Of a stretch of DNA of 64,000 nt, positions 46,941-59,900 are shown one piece after another. The stretch covers positions 83,876,684-83,940,683 of the forward strand of contig CM042685.1 in assembly GCA_023614405.1 (NCBI GenBank), read 5' to 3'. This DNA is from Avena insularis (lineage: Eukaryota; Streptophyta; Magnoliopsida; Poales; Poaceae). A program made the position numbers and the translations under genes. The notes under the pieces are model-generated. The model was not told where the DNA came from. It searched no databases and was given only the letters and a program-made list of their open reading frames with translations. Positions within the stretch are counted from its first letter, which is position 1; each line of letters opens with the position of its first letter.

Positions 46941-47912
46941 ATTCTCACTGTATTCATAAAGATATTAAATTGTCCTTATATATATGTGTATCATTGAATA
47001 TATAATTCAGTTGTGGAACTATACATTCATGTTATTTTTACTAAATATCCTTGGTAATAGATGTTGTACTGGACATACAACTTAGACCAATGTGAAAGTT
47101 GGCTGATGACTCGGTTCCACTTGTCATGGGCATGGAGCTGCTGTTCTGACTGACTTATACAAATTTGGCCAAAGAGTTTATCGAGTCGGATTGACCCATA
47201 TTAAGATACAACGAACAAGTTGTCATTTGTATATCTCAATCAATGTAATCCTTAGACTCGAGGCTGTTGCATAGTCTAAGTTGAGGTTCACCGACTTAGG
47301 TTCTGTCAAATACTGATCCGTAACTAGGCAGTTATAAAGACAGAGTTTGGATCGACTGAGAATTAAGCTGCGTGATGTGAATAACCAAGATGGGATTTTG
47401 CCCCTCCACTTGGAGAGATATTCTCTGGGCCCTCTCGGATGATATGATTTAGAAATCATGGCCATGCACGAATCAGTTAAGTGTTAATCGAGGCGATCGA
47501 CTAAGAGTTAGTTAGATGAATCACTTATCTTAGATCGAGAAGAGAGTCAGACTATTTAAGGGATGACAATTATTCGCCTATAGTCCAACAAGGCATATCG
47601 TGAGGCAAAAGGGACTCATACGGAAGTCGCATTGGAAAGGCATGTCGTCATGACTCTTTGGTACTTGGGAGTCGGCACGTTCTGCTAGGAGCCGCTACCG
47701 ACTGATCGATTAAGAGTCGGACTCCAATCGTGCCCAAGTTTCCATGAGCCTGCGGGGTCACACAATTAAGAGCGGGAGCAAGTTCGAATTGGATCTGAAC
47801 CAGAAATATGTTTGGGTTGGACCTGAACCGGATTTAGACTGAGTCAGTGAGTCGGACTCAGAGTGACTAATATTTGAATGTGCCACAAGTGAGTGGATCC
47901 CACTTTCACTCC

Positions 47913-47921
47913 CTATATATA
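47913..47921 (+). promoter_or_regulatory. TATA box in the probable solo LTR
   Basis: ctatatata in a GC-containing context within the LTR, which sets its orientation as plus. Confidence 0.55.
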
Positions 47922-48332
47922 GTGGGGCACAGAAACCTAGGAGGGTTAATGGTTAGGTCATTCCATGTGTTGGAAACCCTAGCTCCACAGCAGTCCTGTA
48001 GCCGTACTAGACCTAGCAGTCCACCATCGGCGCTCCTCCTTGTACATGTGGATACCAGCAGCGGTGCTATACGATCAACACCATGACGATCATGATTGGA
48101 TCAGATCATGAGGACTACACTGCATTCAACAGACGTGCTTCATCAATTTCGCAACTGCGCATCTAATGGTAATCCTCGTGGCCTTCTACCTCAGCTAGAT
48201 CTTGGAATCACCGTGGAAGAGAGAAAAGTTTTGTTTTATTTCTACGTGGCCAAACATTAGTAACTAAATTTCTGCATAAATTTTACCATTCTGTTTTCCC
48301 TGCTCTTTACCAACCTCATGTCACAACAAATA

Positions 48333-48890
48333 TTTTTCATATGATCTAGAAATTGTAGGGAAAAATCTAATTTCTGATACTGTCATATTTCTTATAATGA
48401 TCCAGAAATAATGTAGAACAAAAATTTCTTATATGGTAAAGAAGTTCTTACATGATTTAAGCCATTTATAGGATTATTCAGAACAATATTCATTGTTGAG
48501 ATTCCCTCAAACAAAAAAATTCTGGTGGAAAGGACCATGAAATATTGAAGGATGTTCTGATATGTAGCAGGGATCAATCCAACATCTATGAGATGGAAAG
48601 TAAAGTACCTAAAAATAAGAGCTACAGATCCTGAAGTGATCACCTCATCATCATCCTCCTTGTTTAGTTCGAGATCTCCTCCTCGTACACCATCCTTGTC
48701 GTCAACATCCTTGTTGAACCTTGCAGGCGAGCTCCCTCAAGGCCTGGTTGTGTCCCTGAGGACGGGGTGGACGGAACCACCTCGGGTTCGGCGGTTTCTG
48801 CATTGCGAGAGAGGGATACCGAGAGAGGGGCCGAGAGAGAGAGAATAAAAAAGGGGAGGGGAGAGAGGGGGAGGGGGTGAGAGGGAGAAG
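48333..48890. other. Unassigned sequence, possible gene-start fragment
   Basis: No family is recognised. On the minus strand a CT-rich tract (48805-48890) is followed by open frames (48664-48903 and 48392-48643), an arrangement resembling a plant 5' UTR and first exon, cut by element C at 48891. Nothing in the protein is recognisable, so a host gene fragment is only possible. The last five bases, agaag, should be repeated after element C outside the window. Confidence 0.35.
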
Positions 48891-51800
48891 TGTAACATCC
48901 CAAAAATATTAAACAATATTATCAAGTTCTAATCATCCAAGTTTAGGGTTAACAAAAACTTTTATTATTAAAATTAATATGAATGCATGCATGTGTGTGT
49001 GTGATTAATGCATGAATGAGTGCAATTGCCATGTTTGATTGCTATGAATGATAAGGATTTGTTTAAAGATGAAAACAATATCATATAGATCATTTCCATG
49101 CAGAATCAAATGAAGAGAAAATAAAAAAAATAAGAAATATGAGCAAATGGTCATTTTGGCCAAACTTGTTCACTAGACCACTTTGGGTGTTCCTAGTCAA
49201 AGATTTCTAACAGGAACAAACCCAATTCTTTTCACCCCTTGCTAGACCAAGTAACAATGAACCCAAGCCCACTTTACAAACCAACAGAAACAAATTTCAA
49301 ATCTATTTAAAGGACAATTCAAAATTGAATCAAGTGTACGTACTAAGATAGCCATTTCTCAAAAACCAACCAAACCACTTCACCTTGGAAAACCCAAGAA
49401 ACCTCAGACTACCAAGCTTATGACCAGAGCACTCACCAAAATTCATCCAAAAATTCAAACTTTGAATTCATGAGGCCATTTCATCAAACACCTGGTGAGC
49501 ACAGTAACAACTACCTAACTATCACAGTTCTTGATCAATTCCTTGTCCATCCATTGCCCCATTTCACTCCCCTTGTCACCCCCAGTGCCCAACATCGCAT
49601 TGAAGCTGCCCCTTCCTTGCCATTGCACCAGTGCCGCTCCACCTGAACCATTCCCGCTGGTCGACCATGGACATCTCGCAGGAGGAAGCGCCACGCCCGT
49701 CCATGATGTCTAGGAGACAGGCCACCATCCACCGCCACTCCCTGTCCACCCCTCGAGCTCAGCCAAGCCATGGACCACCGAGAAATGCTGCGCCCATTTT
49801 TCTGCTCCATGCCAAGAGCACGCTAGAGCGCCGCAGCCGACACGCGCGCACACGCCACGCCTCGCTCTCACAGCGCGTAACTGCACTCGCCATGACCCTA
49901 GATACCTCCCAGACACGACCGTTCTCCTCCGCGCGACACGAAGCCCATGTACGCCGTCTCGAACACCGCCGTTCCCGTGCAGAGCACGGACCGCACCCGA
50001 CCATTCTCGACCCGCCCTTGCCGTGCCATTAAGCCTGCGACGACCGCCAGGAGACACCGCACTCCCCTACGCCCTCAGCCATGCCATTAACTCACGGCAT
50101 CATCGTCACCGACGAGTCGTGACCATGCCGCACTGCCCCTCTTGCCGGTGTATAAATAGAGGCCACCATCGCCTCAATTCTTCAAACCATCTCACTCCCC
50201 TCTCTCTCGGAACCACCCCTGACCCTACCCCAGATCAAGGCGAGCTCTAGCCCGCCAGAATTTCACCAGAGTCTGCTACTGTAGAGGAGAAGAGGAGCCG
50301 TTGATTGGAGCCACCCCAGGAGACGCCGCGACCATCGTTCGAACCGCTGTCGTCGACAACATCGTTCGCCCCCATCGCCATCCCTAGCTGGAGCCCTGGT
50401 AAGCCACCGCGTGCCCCCACCGTCGCCGTTAGGGTTCAGTCTCGCTGGAGCTATCCGCCGGAGATGACGAACGTCAGTTGTAAATCCTAGTCTAATCTCA
50501 CGGCCTAGATTGAAACTTACCGCTTCGGTTAGAATGAGCCGCTGATGCATGGGCCCCCCTATCAGCAGCCCGCTGCGTGTGCACTATGCAACTGGGCCGG
50601 CGCAGTATCATTCCCGCACGTATCCTAGTAATTCAAATAGATATTTTCCATTTTATTCAAAACCTAGTTCATTCAGTGACTTTGAAATTCAATTCAAGGA
50701 GATTTACTGAACCAAATGGCATGATTCCAATTTTGTTAGAAAGGTATTCAAATTATCAATCCAAGCCCGTTGGATTCAAATCATTTGAAATTATAGATCA
50801 GCTATAGTAAAATAACAAAACAAAGACTTTTACATATTCAAACATTTTTCAAAAATCAACCATAAAAGGTTTTGAGTTGATTCCAACTCTCAAAAATCAC
50901 AATTGACCAGATCTATCTGAATATGTAAAAATATTTAGGTTTACATGCAGTGATCTTGGACTAGTACTAAAAGAATGCTATATAGGAATTTCTAGTCACT
51001 TTAATTATATAAAATAGTAATTTTAAACTTTATAAAATATGACCACCACTTTAAATCACATTTCCAAATATTAGAATATGTGGTGATGACATGTGTCAAC
51101 ATGATCCCATATTTTAATTGGAGAATATTAAATCTTAAGTAGTTTTCAATGAGTAGAAATTACTTTTCTAAAATAAAACAAATAAGACTAGGTCTTTATT
51201 TTATGTGATGTTTGTGATGATGCTAGATCATCTAGTGTGAACCTTTGTGTGTCAAATAGAGGTAGTTAAGTATTGTTTGGTGATTGTGTACCTCGTATTC
51301 ATTTATAGACGCTAGTACCAACCAAGGCTACTAGGAGGAGGAGTACTACGAAGAAGAAAACTTCAACCATTACACCAATCAAGGCAAGCTAACACTTGCA
51401 AGTTTCTTAACTATGCAAGCTAGAACTTTGCATGTTACCTATGCAAGCTAATACTTGAAAGCCCCACAATACAAGTTAACTATGCAAGCAAGATAACCTA
51501 TGCAAGATGCATTAGGCATGCTTTGGTTATGCAACCTTGATTATACCAATTCCCAGTTCTACTTGCAAGCTTTATTCTTTTATTTCTTAACCTAAGTTCT
51601 ATACCCTTACTTAGTGACTTGTGAATTTTGGAAAGATAGTATAGATAGCATAAAGAGCATAAAACTAGGCCTAAGTAGTTAGAACTAGATGTCATACTAA
51701 GGCATGAGACTAGATTTGGATAGTCACACTTGATTTGTACCCTTCACTAGTGAATACCCTCAATTTTAGTGGCTAGTGCTAAGCATAAAAGTTTATCACC

Positions 51801-52927
51801 TTAGATGGGAATACTTGGTGAAAATGATTATGAAAACCTTGGAATGAAGATTCATTCTATTGAAATGTTTTGACATGTGTTATGAACACAAGATGATTTA
51901 ATAATGAAAATGTTGAGGCATGAGCCTTAGCCCTTTATAAAAACTGATGGTTGGGTTCGGATGCAATACCATTCCAATTTCACCGTACAACCACAATACT
52001 TGAATTTGGGTAGCGCTTGAATGGAAGTTTATATGTCTTAGTATGGGTTCCCTTGCGGAAGAGGTTGAGCTGATGCTACCTTGTTAATGTGAATGTCCAC
52101 CTATGCAGTTCCTAAGATGACATATGGTCATGGTTGGGAGGCCAAACTCATAGGGGAGGTGCATATACTAGGATGTGTAATTGAAAGGTTAGGATTGATT
52201 ATCCGCATACTAAGTGTGATGATTCAAGGTTATCCCTAACGAATGTATAAAATGTTGCGGTGAAAGTGTACCACCTCTGCAGAGTGTCAAACTATTCGAA
52301 TAACCACGTCCGTGGTCATGGACAGTTGGAGTGGCCATACTGTTCCGTCGTCAGATGTTTTCAAAATGACTTGTGAAATGAACTATGAATTTTACTTGAC
52401 CACAACAGGGTTGTGAACATGAAAACTAAGTTCCCACTTAGGTGTTGTAGAACATTAAACTAGTTTTATTTACTTCTAAACTCAGTAAGAGATAAACCTG
52501 GCTTTTTAAAAATAAACCTAAAGCATAGGATTCTTACTCGAACTACTTTACTTGTTAGTGATAGTTTGCGAGTACTTAAATAGTACTCATGGCTTTGTCC
52601 CTAGCTATTCTTATGGCCAGACTATGAGGAGGACTACCAGGATGATGGACAGTAGGAAGTCTATGACAACTAGGATCATCTCCCATCGTCAGCATTGCAT
52701 GTGACCCTGAAGATGGAGCTTCGACCACGCTACCGTTATTATATATTCCACTGCGTTGATTGTATTAAGACTGGATCATGATATCCTTTATTTGTAAGAC
52801 CTTTATTATGGTTTGTAATGGATGATGAACTATGGTACCAATCTGTTATGTCTCGCAAAAATGGTAATCCTGGGATTGCGATGTATGGCATAACAAGCAT
52901 CTGCGATTAAAAATCCGGGTGTTGACA
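48891..52927 (+). repeat. 5' LTR of element C
   Basis: The 4037-bp LTR starts TGTAACATCCC and ends GTGTTGACA. It has an AT-rich start, a GC-rich part (49540-50560), a TATA box at 50151, AT-rich middle parts, and the conserved block at 52261-52333. It matches 61503 onward, with a few percent difference by eye in the first 230 bases. The ORFs in the GC-rich part are not kept between the two LTRs. Confidence 0.93.
50151..50158 (+). promoter_or_regulatory. TATA box of element C 5' LTR
   Basis: TATAAATA, present also in the 3' LTR at 62757-62764. Confidence 0.75.
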
Positions 52928-52930
52928 ATT

Positions 52931-52943
52931 TGGTATCAGAGCC
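52931..52943 (+). promoter_or_regulatory. Primer binding site of element C (tRNA-Met type)
   Basis: TGGTATCAGAGCC, three bases after the LTR end. Confidence 0.93.
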
Positions 52944-53012
52944 ATACTGACCATAGGAGATCCTAGTTAGAATGGACGCTTGAATCAAAAACTTAGTTTC
53001 AAAACAAAAGAA

Positions 53013-53156
53013 GCGAGTATTTATGAAAACCTATTCTCATTATTATCACTGAGATTCTTTCAAGAAAATTCATGTTCCTCAAAAATTCTTGCAATCCTAC
53101 ATAAAATTTGGCACACTTGATCACCCCACTAACCTACTCATCCTACATTCTTATAG
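53013..53156 (+). other. Candidate 5' leader intron of element C (144 nt)
   Basis: The equivalent of the candidates in A and B, but the donor reads GCGAGT instead of GTGAGT. It ends with actaac, a pyrimidine-rich stretch and TTATAG directly before the uORFX ATG. Confidence 0.42.
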
Positions 53157-53942
53157 ATGGAAGTCAAGTATAGCAAGTTCTACCAGTTGGGCAATGGAGG
53201 AGAACTCATCTTCGAGCGAGATTTAAGCCAACTCTCGGATCTTCTTGAGCACCCGCACCCCGATTTCTTTGGGGCACAGCTCAATGATCAGCAAGGAGGA
53301 GAACTACAATGGCTGCTAGTTGCAAATCCCAGAGGCAAGATGGAGGCACCCGCCTCAGAGGGGATCCAATTCAGCTTCAGGGAGAACAACTGGCTAGACG
53401 GACTCGCCAGGGCTATGCAGGAAGCTCTTGCCCATCTATGTGGACAAAGCATCAACCAGATCAATGGCACTCGCTTTGCTTACTATGCAAGGCGTGATGC
53501 TATGGGACAACCATTAGAGGTATCAGGCCATCCAGACCTGAAGCATCAAGTGGATCATCTCGACTTCATGTTGTATGACAGGCAGAAGGAGTTGGACAAT
53601 GCCCGTGCCTACGCCAACCACAACTATGCCATTGCAGTCAAGAAGGACCAGACCCTCTCCATCCTTGTGAAGGAGCACAAGTCACTTTGCCGTCTGCGTG
53701 ACAAGAAGGATCACATCATTGCCCACCTTCGTCACAAGGTGTCATCTTTGGAGGAGACCATCCATGAGCGGGACATGTAGCTTGAGGAGAGGGAGAATGA
53801 AGGGGAAGATATTCGTGGAGATCCCTACTCCTACCTCAGTGATGATGATGACTACCTGGAAGACCTCGACATGGACTTCCACACTGATGATGATGATTCC
53901 GCCTTCATTGATGATGAAGAAGCCACCAGTTCTGATGAATAG
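53157..53942 (+). pseudogene. uORFX of element C with one internal stop
   Basis: The frame is 261 codons plus a final stop, interrupted only by TAG at 53778-53780, where copy B has CAG (ERDMQ). The N-terminus MEVKYSKFYQLGNGGEL, the segment NNWLDGLARAMQEALAHLCG, the charged helix and the acidic tail all match copy B. The tail is shorter and less repetitive than in A and B. The single-stop state suggests the ORF was intact until recently. Function unknown. Confidence 0.85.
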
Positions 53943-54126
53943 TAACACTTGAGAACTATCGTAGGTGTGAGTTGTATCCGGTGCCACTGTATCGTAGCTT
54001 CACAGAATGGTTCCTAAAACCATCTGTTACCCTAGTGTGGTGTGTGTTTGTATTGGATGCTATGAATGAATGAAAAGAAAGTTGCTAGTTGACAAAACCA
54101 GAGTCAAACTTTTCAAAAACAAATCC

Positions 54127-56884
54127 CACTACTGCAGAATAGGCTATCAGTGACAGGCTCAAAAGGCCCATTAATGACAGACAAAGCGCCTGTCACTGAT
54201 GACTAGTCACTGGTATAAGGTTACTAGTGACGGGCAAGTGCCTGTCACTAGTATTTGTACTTGTGACAAACATTTACATGTGCTAGTCACTAGTATGTTT
54301 ATACTAGTGACATGCAAATTAGATGCATGTCACCGATTGCGATCAAATGCCACAACCCTATGGGGTTTTCTAGTGACATGCCCTTCTTCTGTCCGTCACT
54401 GGTTTGAATTTCGATAATAAAAAATTTATATTTCCACAAATATTCCATATAGCACAATAAGATGTTGTAAAAAAATTAAATGCATTTTTCATGAATATTT
54501 CATATAGCACAATAATATGTTGTACAATGACACATTCACATAACCCAATATGACATAATATTTACATTTCATAATGACGAGAAGCTTTTCATTCATACAG
54601 AAGCTGTTCATGGATTGTCCAAACAATCAGAGTAGCTCTTTATATTTCCTATTTCTACTTATTAATGGAAGCAAATAGAAAGTGCTTTGGAACATGGCAA
54701 GGAGATTCTCCGGAACAAGGAAGCTCGTTTGGAGCATGTTGGTGGCAGTTGTCAATTGGTCGTGAATGTCAGACACTTCACCAGTTCATCGTAATCAAGT
54801 CTTCGCTTCATATTAGAGCATAACTCACTGATCAAAGCAAATGTGTATAAGAATTTAAAACAACAATATCAGAAAATTATAGACGATGTTCGCAATATTT
54901 AAATCAATTATCTAAATGAAATTTATGTTCTTGAAAGCTTTTCTATTTCTTGGTTAGATCATTTGGAATAATATTTATTATATTAGTTAGCTAGCACCTA
55001 GTAACCATCCCCTCATTTGATTACCAAAAATGACAATCTTTAACACTAGAGGGCCTCCATATTCAGACGAACACACCCTATTATGCTAGAGTAATAGAGA
55101 GAACCCAATGGGAGACATGGTGAGAAATAAACCTGGCAAAAGTTGGTTGGACTTGTAAAATACCTCTTAGAACTGGTCCTTCCATCAATAATCATTACAA
55201 TAATTAAAAATATATACGTCTCTCTTAAACACAGCCAGAATCTTATGCTCATGCCTTTAATCTAATCTCTGGAATTTGGTGGACTGACCTGTTTAGCTAA
55301 CGTTATTCTGGATCCCCTTTATCTAATTGTTTTGAAACATAAACCATCACAGACTACAAATCCTAGTGTAGCGGCACAGTTTTGATGATATCTAAACAAC
55401 CGCTAATACGAATTGCACAAACTTGGTATCATTGGAAAGCTATCGACATCATCTATAATTTTATTGTTGGTTCCATCTCAGATGATGCTCCCTTTAGTGC
55501 CAGTTTCACTTCTAATACTCCGTTACCAAATTACTCAAAACAAGTGCAGCCGTACTAATCATCAAAGCAATCTAACACTCTACCATCTACAGACTACGTA
55601 GAAGTTACCTTAGGATAGGTCGTCAATCTGGTCAGGTTCAACAGGCTTTTCCTTGGTCTTCATCTACCCCCTTCTTTCTATTTCTTGTATATCCCATCGT
55701 TAGCGCAAGGGACAGTAGACTGCTACTTCCCGTCTACTTGCTCAGGTTGGTACAGCTGCTTGCAGCCCAGCAGCAGCATCCAGATCGATCCGGCAATGAG
55801 GAGATTCTCCCAGATATTTGTCCCATGCCCGCATCAACATGCTCCCATCTTGCTGCAGCCGTTGCAGGCCCGCCTTGATGCGGCCGTCGGCGGCGGCAGC
55901 CGCGGGACACGCGGGGGTAGTTGCCTCGCTTGGAGGCGCACGCCCGTCACCGGCGGTGAAGCGGAGCGCCAGGACGGGTGGGTAGAGGTCGACGACGGGG
56001 AGGAGAGGAGATCAAAGGAAGCGGTGTGGGATGGAGGCAGCGCGTGGCATCAGGGAGAAGGAAAGGGAGTTTGGGGTTGCACGAGGGAGAGAATGAGAGG
56101 CTGCGGCTCTGCGCCATGGTTAGGGTTTTGTTGTGCCTCTGCGGGGACTGGACTAGACGGTTCAGATCAATGGGCATTGGGCGGTGACCGCGGGGACTGG
56201 ATGGACGGTTCAAAACAATGGGCGGAAATATCGATGGTTCAGATCATGTGCGGCTGGGCGATCGAGGGGAACCCAGTCCTATAGTCTCATTGGCTGCAGC
56301 GGCCACTTCTTGCTTTGATTTGAACAATTTTTCTCTCGTCAAATTGATTTTGACAATTCCTCTCTGCAAATTACCCTCAAAATTGCTCTCGACAAATTTC
56401 CTCCAACGGGAAATTCGCGTGCCAAATATTTCGACAAAATTAATTTTTTATGCTGTTTGATTTGTCCTAGGTTCAAAATTGTAGTGTCTTGCTACCAAAT
56501 TCATTTGTACCCGAAACCAATGTACATAATAACTGAAAAAAATATGGTTACCAGTTACATGCCTTTAGACATGTCCGTCACAAAGAAATTTTTTCTTTCA
56601 GCCAACCTTCACGAAAAATACTAGTGACAAACATATTTTGATGTTGTCGCTAATCATAGCTTTACTAGTGACAGACATTTATAGACGTCCGTCACTAAGT
56701 ATATTTTCCATTCAGCCAGTCTCCACAAAAAATACTAGTGACAGTCACTTTTATTCGCCTGTCACCAGCATTGTGTACTAGTGACGGGCTTATCCTTACA
56801 TGTCGCTAGTAAGGCTTACTAGTGATAAGCCCAGTTTTGTCCGTCACTAACCACCTGGCACCTATAAGCCTTTCTGCAGTAGTG
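54127..56884 (+). mobile_element. Non-autonomous CACTA (En/Spm-type) DNA transposon
   Basis: The 2758-bp element starts CACTACTGCAGAA and ends TTCTGCAGTAGTG, with a three-base target duplication TCC (54124-54126 and 56885-56887). Many subterminal copies of actagtgac and its complement lie within about 250 bases of each end, partly as hairpin arms (for example around 54215-54260). No transposase is seen. The strand is arbitrary. It lies between uORFX and gag of element C. The middle has an AT-rich part (54420-55680) and a GC-rich part (55700-56280). Confidence 0.92.
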
Positions 56885-56937
56885 TCCATGAACCTTAGAA
56901 ATTTCCCTCTTGCCTCATGATCTATCTCAATCTTCAG

Positions 56938-59900
56938 ATGCCTCACGGAGGGAGCATCTCATCTCAAGACCCAATGCTGCAAATCTTGCAAATGTTGGTT
57001 GCTGTCCGTGAAGCTGGAAGTGTTGAACGTCAAGCTAATTTAGCCACCCTTCAACAAATACCTCAGATGGCCCATAATAACCAAGGCCATGGAAACCAGA
57101 ATAACCACTGATCCAAGCTCAAGAAATTTCAAAACACCAATCCCCCCATATTTAGTAAGTCTAAAGAGCCATTAGATGCTGATGACTGGCTGTAGACCAT
57201 GGTGAACAACTTAGAAGTCGCAGGAGTGGAGGCCAATGAGAAAGTACTGTTTGCCACCCATTATCTGGCAGGTGATGCAAGAGCTTGGTGGAATAGCATT
57301 CATACCATGAATGGAGGACATATGATGGCTTGGGATGAATTCAAACTCAAATTTAGCCGAACCCATGTCCACCAGGTTTGATTCTATGGATGAGGGATGA
57401 ATTCAAGTAGCTGAAGTAGAGAAGGATGACTGTGGTAGAGTACCGTCATAGATTTCTGTCTCTGTCTAGGTATGCCCCTGATGAGATTGATACTGAAGCC
57501 AAGAAGAAGGAGAGATTCTTGAATGGTCTACATGATGAGATGCAGACAGTGCTCGTCAACATTCCCTTCGCTGACCTTGAAGCCTTAGTGGATTCTGCAA
57601 TCCAGATGGATGGCAAGATCAACCAAGCCAATGAGAATCACAAGCGTCGAATGATGCATCAACCATGATCCCACCATACCCCGAAGTATCGCCCCAACCC
57701 ATCTGCTGGATATGCCCCAAGAAACAATAGACCCCCTATGTCCCATCCGAACTATCCCAACCATGGAGGAGGAAATCCAAGGCTCGAAGGAAACCACAAC
57801 AACAACCCTGACAACTCCAAAAATTTCAACCGTGCACCGCCCAAGTCCAACAACAACAACAACAGCAATACTGCCCCAAGGACTTGTCGTGCCTGTTGCA
57901 GGAAAAGACAAGTCTCTGATTACTTGTTTTTAATGCGGAGTCAAGGGTCACTACTCCAACGAGTGCCCCAAGAAGCTTGTAGCAGCCACCAATGTGAATG
58001 CACCAGCGCAATAGCAACGCCGTGTTCATCCTGGAAGGAGATTTGCCCCATGGAATTCTCTCAACCGCAATGGCCGTTTGTTTCACATGAATGCTGAAGA
58101 TGCTCAGGAAGCGCCAGATGTCATGCTGGGTATGTTTTATGTTAACTCATTACTTGCAAGAGTGTTGTTTGATTCTGGAGCATCGCACTCATTTGTTACA
58201 GAAGAGTTTGTTGCATGCACTAGTAAGATTCAACCAACAAAATTGAAGCATGTTATGATAGTTCAAATACCTGGTTCAACCACCAAAGCTAGACAAATTT
58301 GCAAGGCCGTACCTATCAAAATCCATGAAATAGATTTTTATGCTAATCTAATAGTACTTGGAACCAAAGGTTTGGAAGTAGTACTAGGAATGGATTGGAT
58401 GTCAAAACATAAAGGATTAATCGACTGTGCCAAGAAACTCATAACCATGACTAGTACCACTGGAGTATCAGTAGAGCATGTATCTCAGACTTTGCCCCGT
58501 CAATTCAAGTGAAACATGAGTCTAGCCCAACCAACCATTGACCAAGTCAGAGTAGTTTGTGAATACCCCGACGTATTCCTAGATGAATTGCCCGGTATGC
58601 CCCCAGATCGGGATATCGATTTTATCATTGAACTAATCCCTGGAACTGGACCCATAGCTCAGAGACCTTATAGTATGAACCCGTCTGAATTAGTGGAGCT
58701 AAAGAAGCAACTAGATGCTATGCTAGAGATAGGTCTGATTCAACCAAGTGCGTTGCCATGGAGATCACCTGTTTTGTTTATGGATAAGAAAGATGGAGGT
58801 AACCGTTTGTGCACGGATTATCAGAAGCTGAATGAAGTCACCATTAATAACAAGTACCCACTGCCGAAGATATAAGATCTGTTTGACCAGTTGACCGGTG
58901 CCAAAGTGTTTTATAAGATTAATCTTTGAACTGGTTATCATCAACTCAAGATTCACGCAACGGATATTCCAAAGACTGCCTTCACCACCAGATATGGATT
59001 GTATGAGTACACTGTCATGTCTTTTGGATTAACCAATGCCCCCACTTATTTCATGAACCTCATGAATAAGATTTTTATGAACTTCCTGGATAAGTTTTTC
59101 ATTGTTTTTATCGAGGATATTCTGATCTATTCCAAATCAGAAGAAGACCATGAGCTACACCTAAGGACCATCCTTGAAACCCTTAGAGAGCATCAGTTGT
59201 ATGCCAAGTTTACCGAATGTGGGTTCTGGTTAAAGGAAGTAGGATTCCTAGGACATATTGTGTCGGCAGGAGGAATTGCTGTCGATCCCGCCAAGATTAA
59301 GGATGTGGAAGAATGGCAAGCTCCAACCACTCAAACCCAAGTTCGTGCATTTCTCGGATTAGTGGGATACTACCGCAAGTTCGTAGAAGGATTTTCGAGC
59401 ATCGCAAGACCCATGACCCAATTGTTGAAGAAAGATAAGAAGTTTGAATGGACGGAAAAATGTGAAGCAAGTTTTCAAGAGCTCAAGAAGAGATTAATTT
59501 CAGCCCCAATTTTGATTATGCTGGATATCAAGAAGCCTTTTGATGTGTATTGTGACGCATCCAAGATTGGTCTCGGATGTGTGTTGATGCATGAAGGAAA
59601 AGTCATATCCTATTTTTTCTGACAAAAGAAGCAACATGAGCAGAATTACCCTGCCCATGACCTCAAACTAGCAGCCGTAGATTTAGCCATGAAGACATGG
59701 CGGCATTACCTCATGGGTAACCGCCGTGAGATTTATTCGAATCACAAGAGTCTGAAGTATATTTTCACCCAAAATGAGCTAAATATGAGGCAAAGGAGAT
59801 GTATAGAGTTAATCAAGGACTATGACCTTGACATTCAATATCACCCCGGCAAAGCCAATGTGGTAGTAGATGCTCTTAGCAGATTGCCGTGTTGATTCAA

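Larger units (their letters stand above)
46551..48332 (+). repeat. Probable solo copia LTR (split by a SMART-like element)
   Basis: It starts near tattggaaatatgccctaga, the start (one base changed) of a common grass copia LTR type, and has a promoter-like ctatatata at 47913-47921, a leader with aaaccctag, and a T-rich tail ending near catgtcacaaca. No internal domain follows. I could not pair a target duplication, so both ends are estimates. No gene is seen in it. Confidence 0.55.

Noticed and set aside
49631..50032. 133-codon ORF in the 5' LTR of element C and 224-codon ORF at 62236-62910 in the 3' LTR
   Set aside because: The two LTR copies diverge in frame after about 60 codons, so the frame is not under selection.
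54200..54420. Hairpin-forming repeats considered as a miRNA precursor
   Set aside because: They are the subterminal repeats of a CACTA element and recur at its other end.
55685..56284. 199-codon plus-strand ORF in the CACTA element
   Set aside because: Trp/Gly/Arg-rich with no family features; the opposite strand reads better as a gene start.
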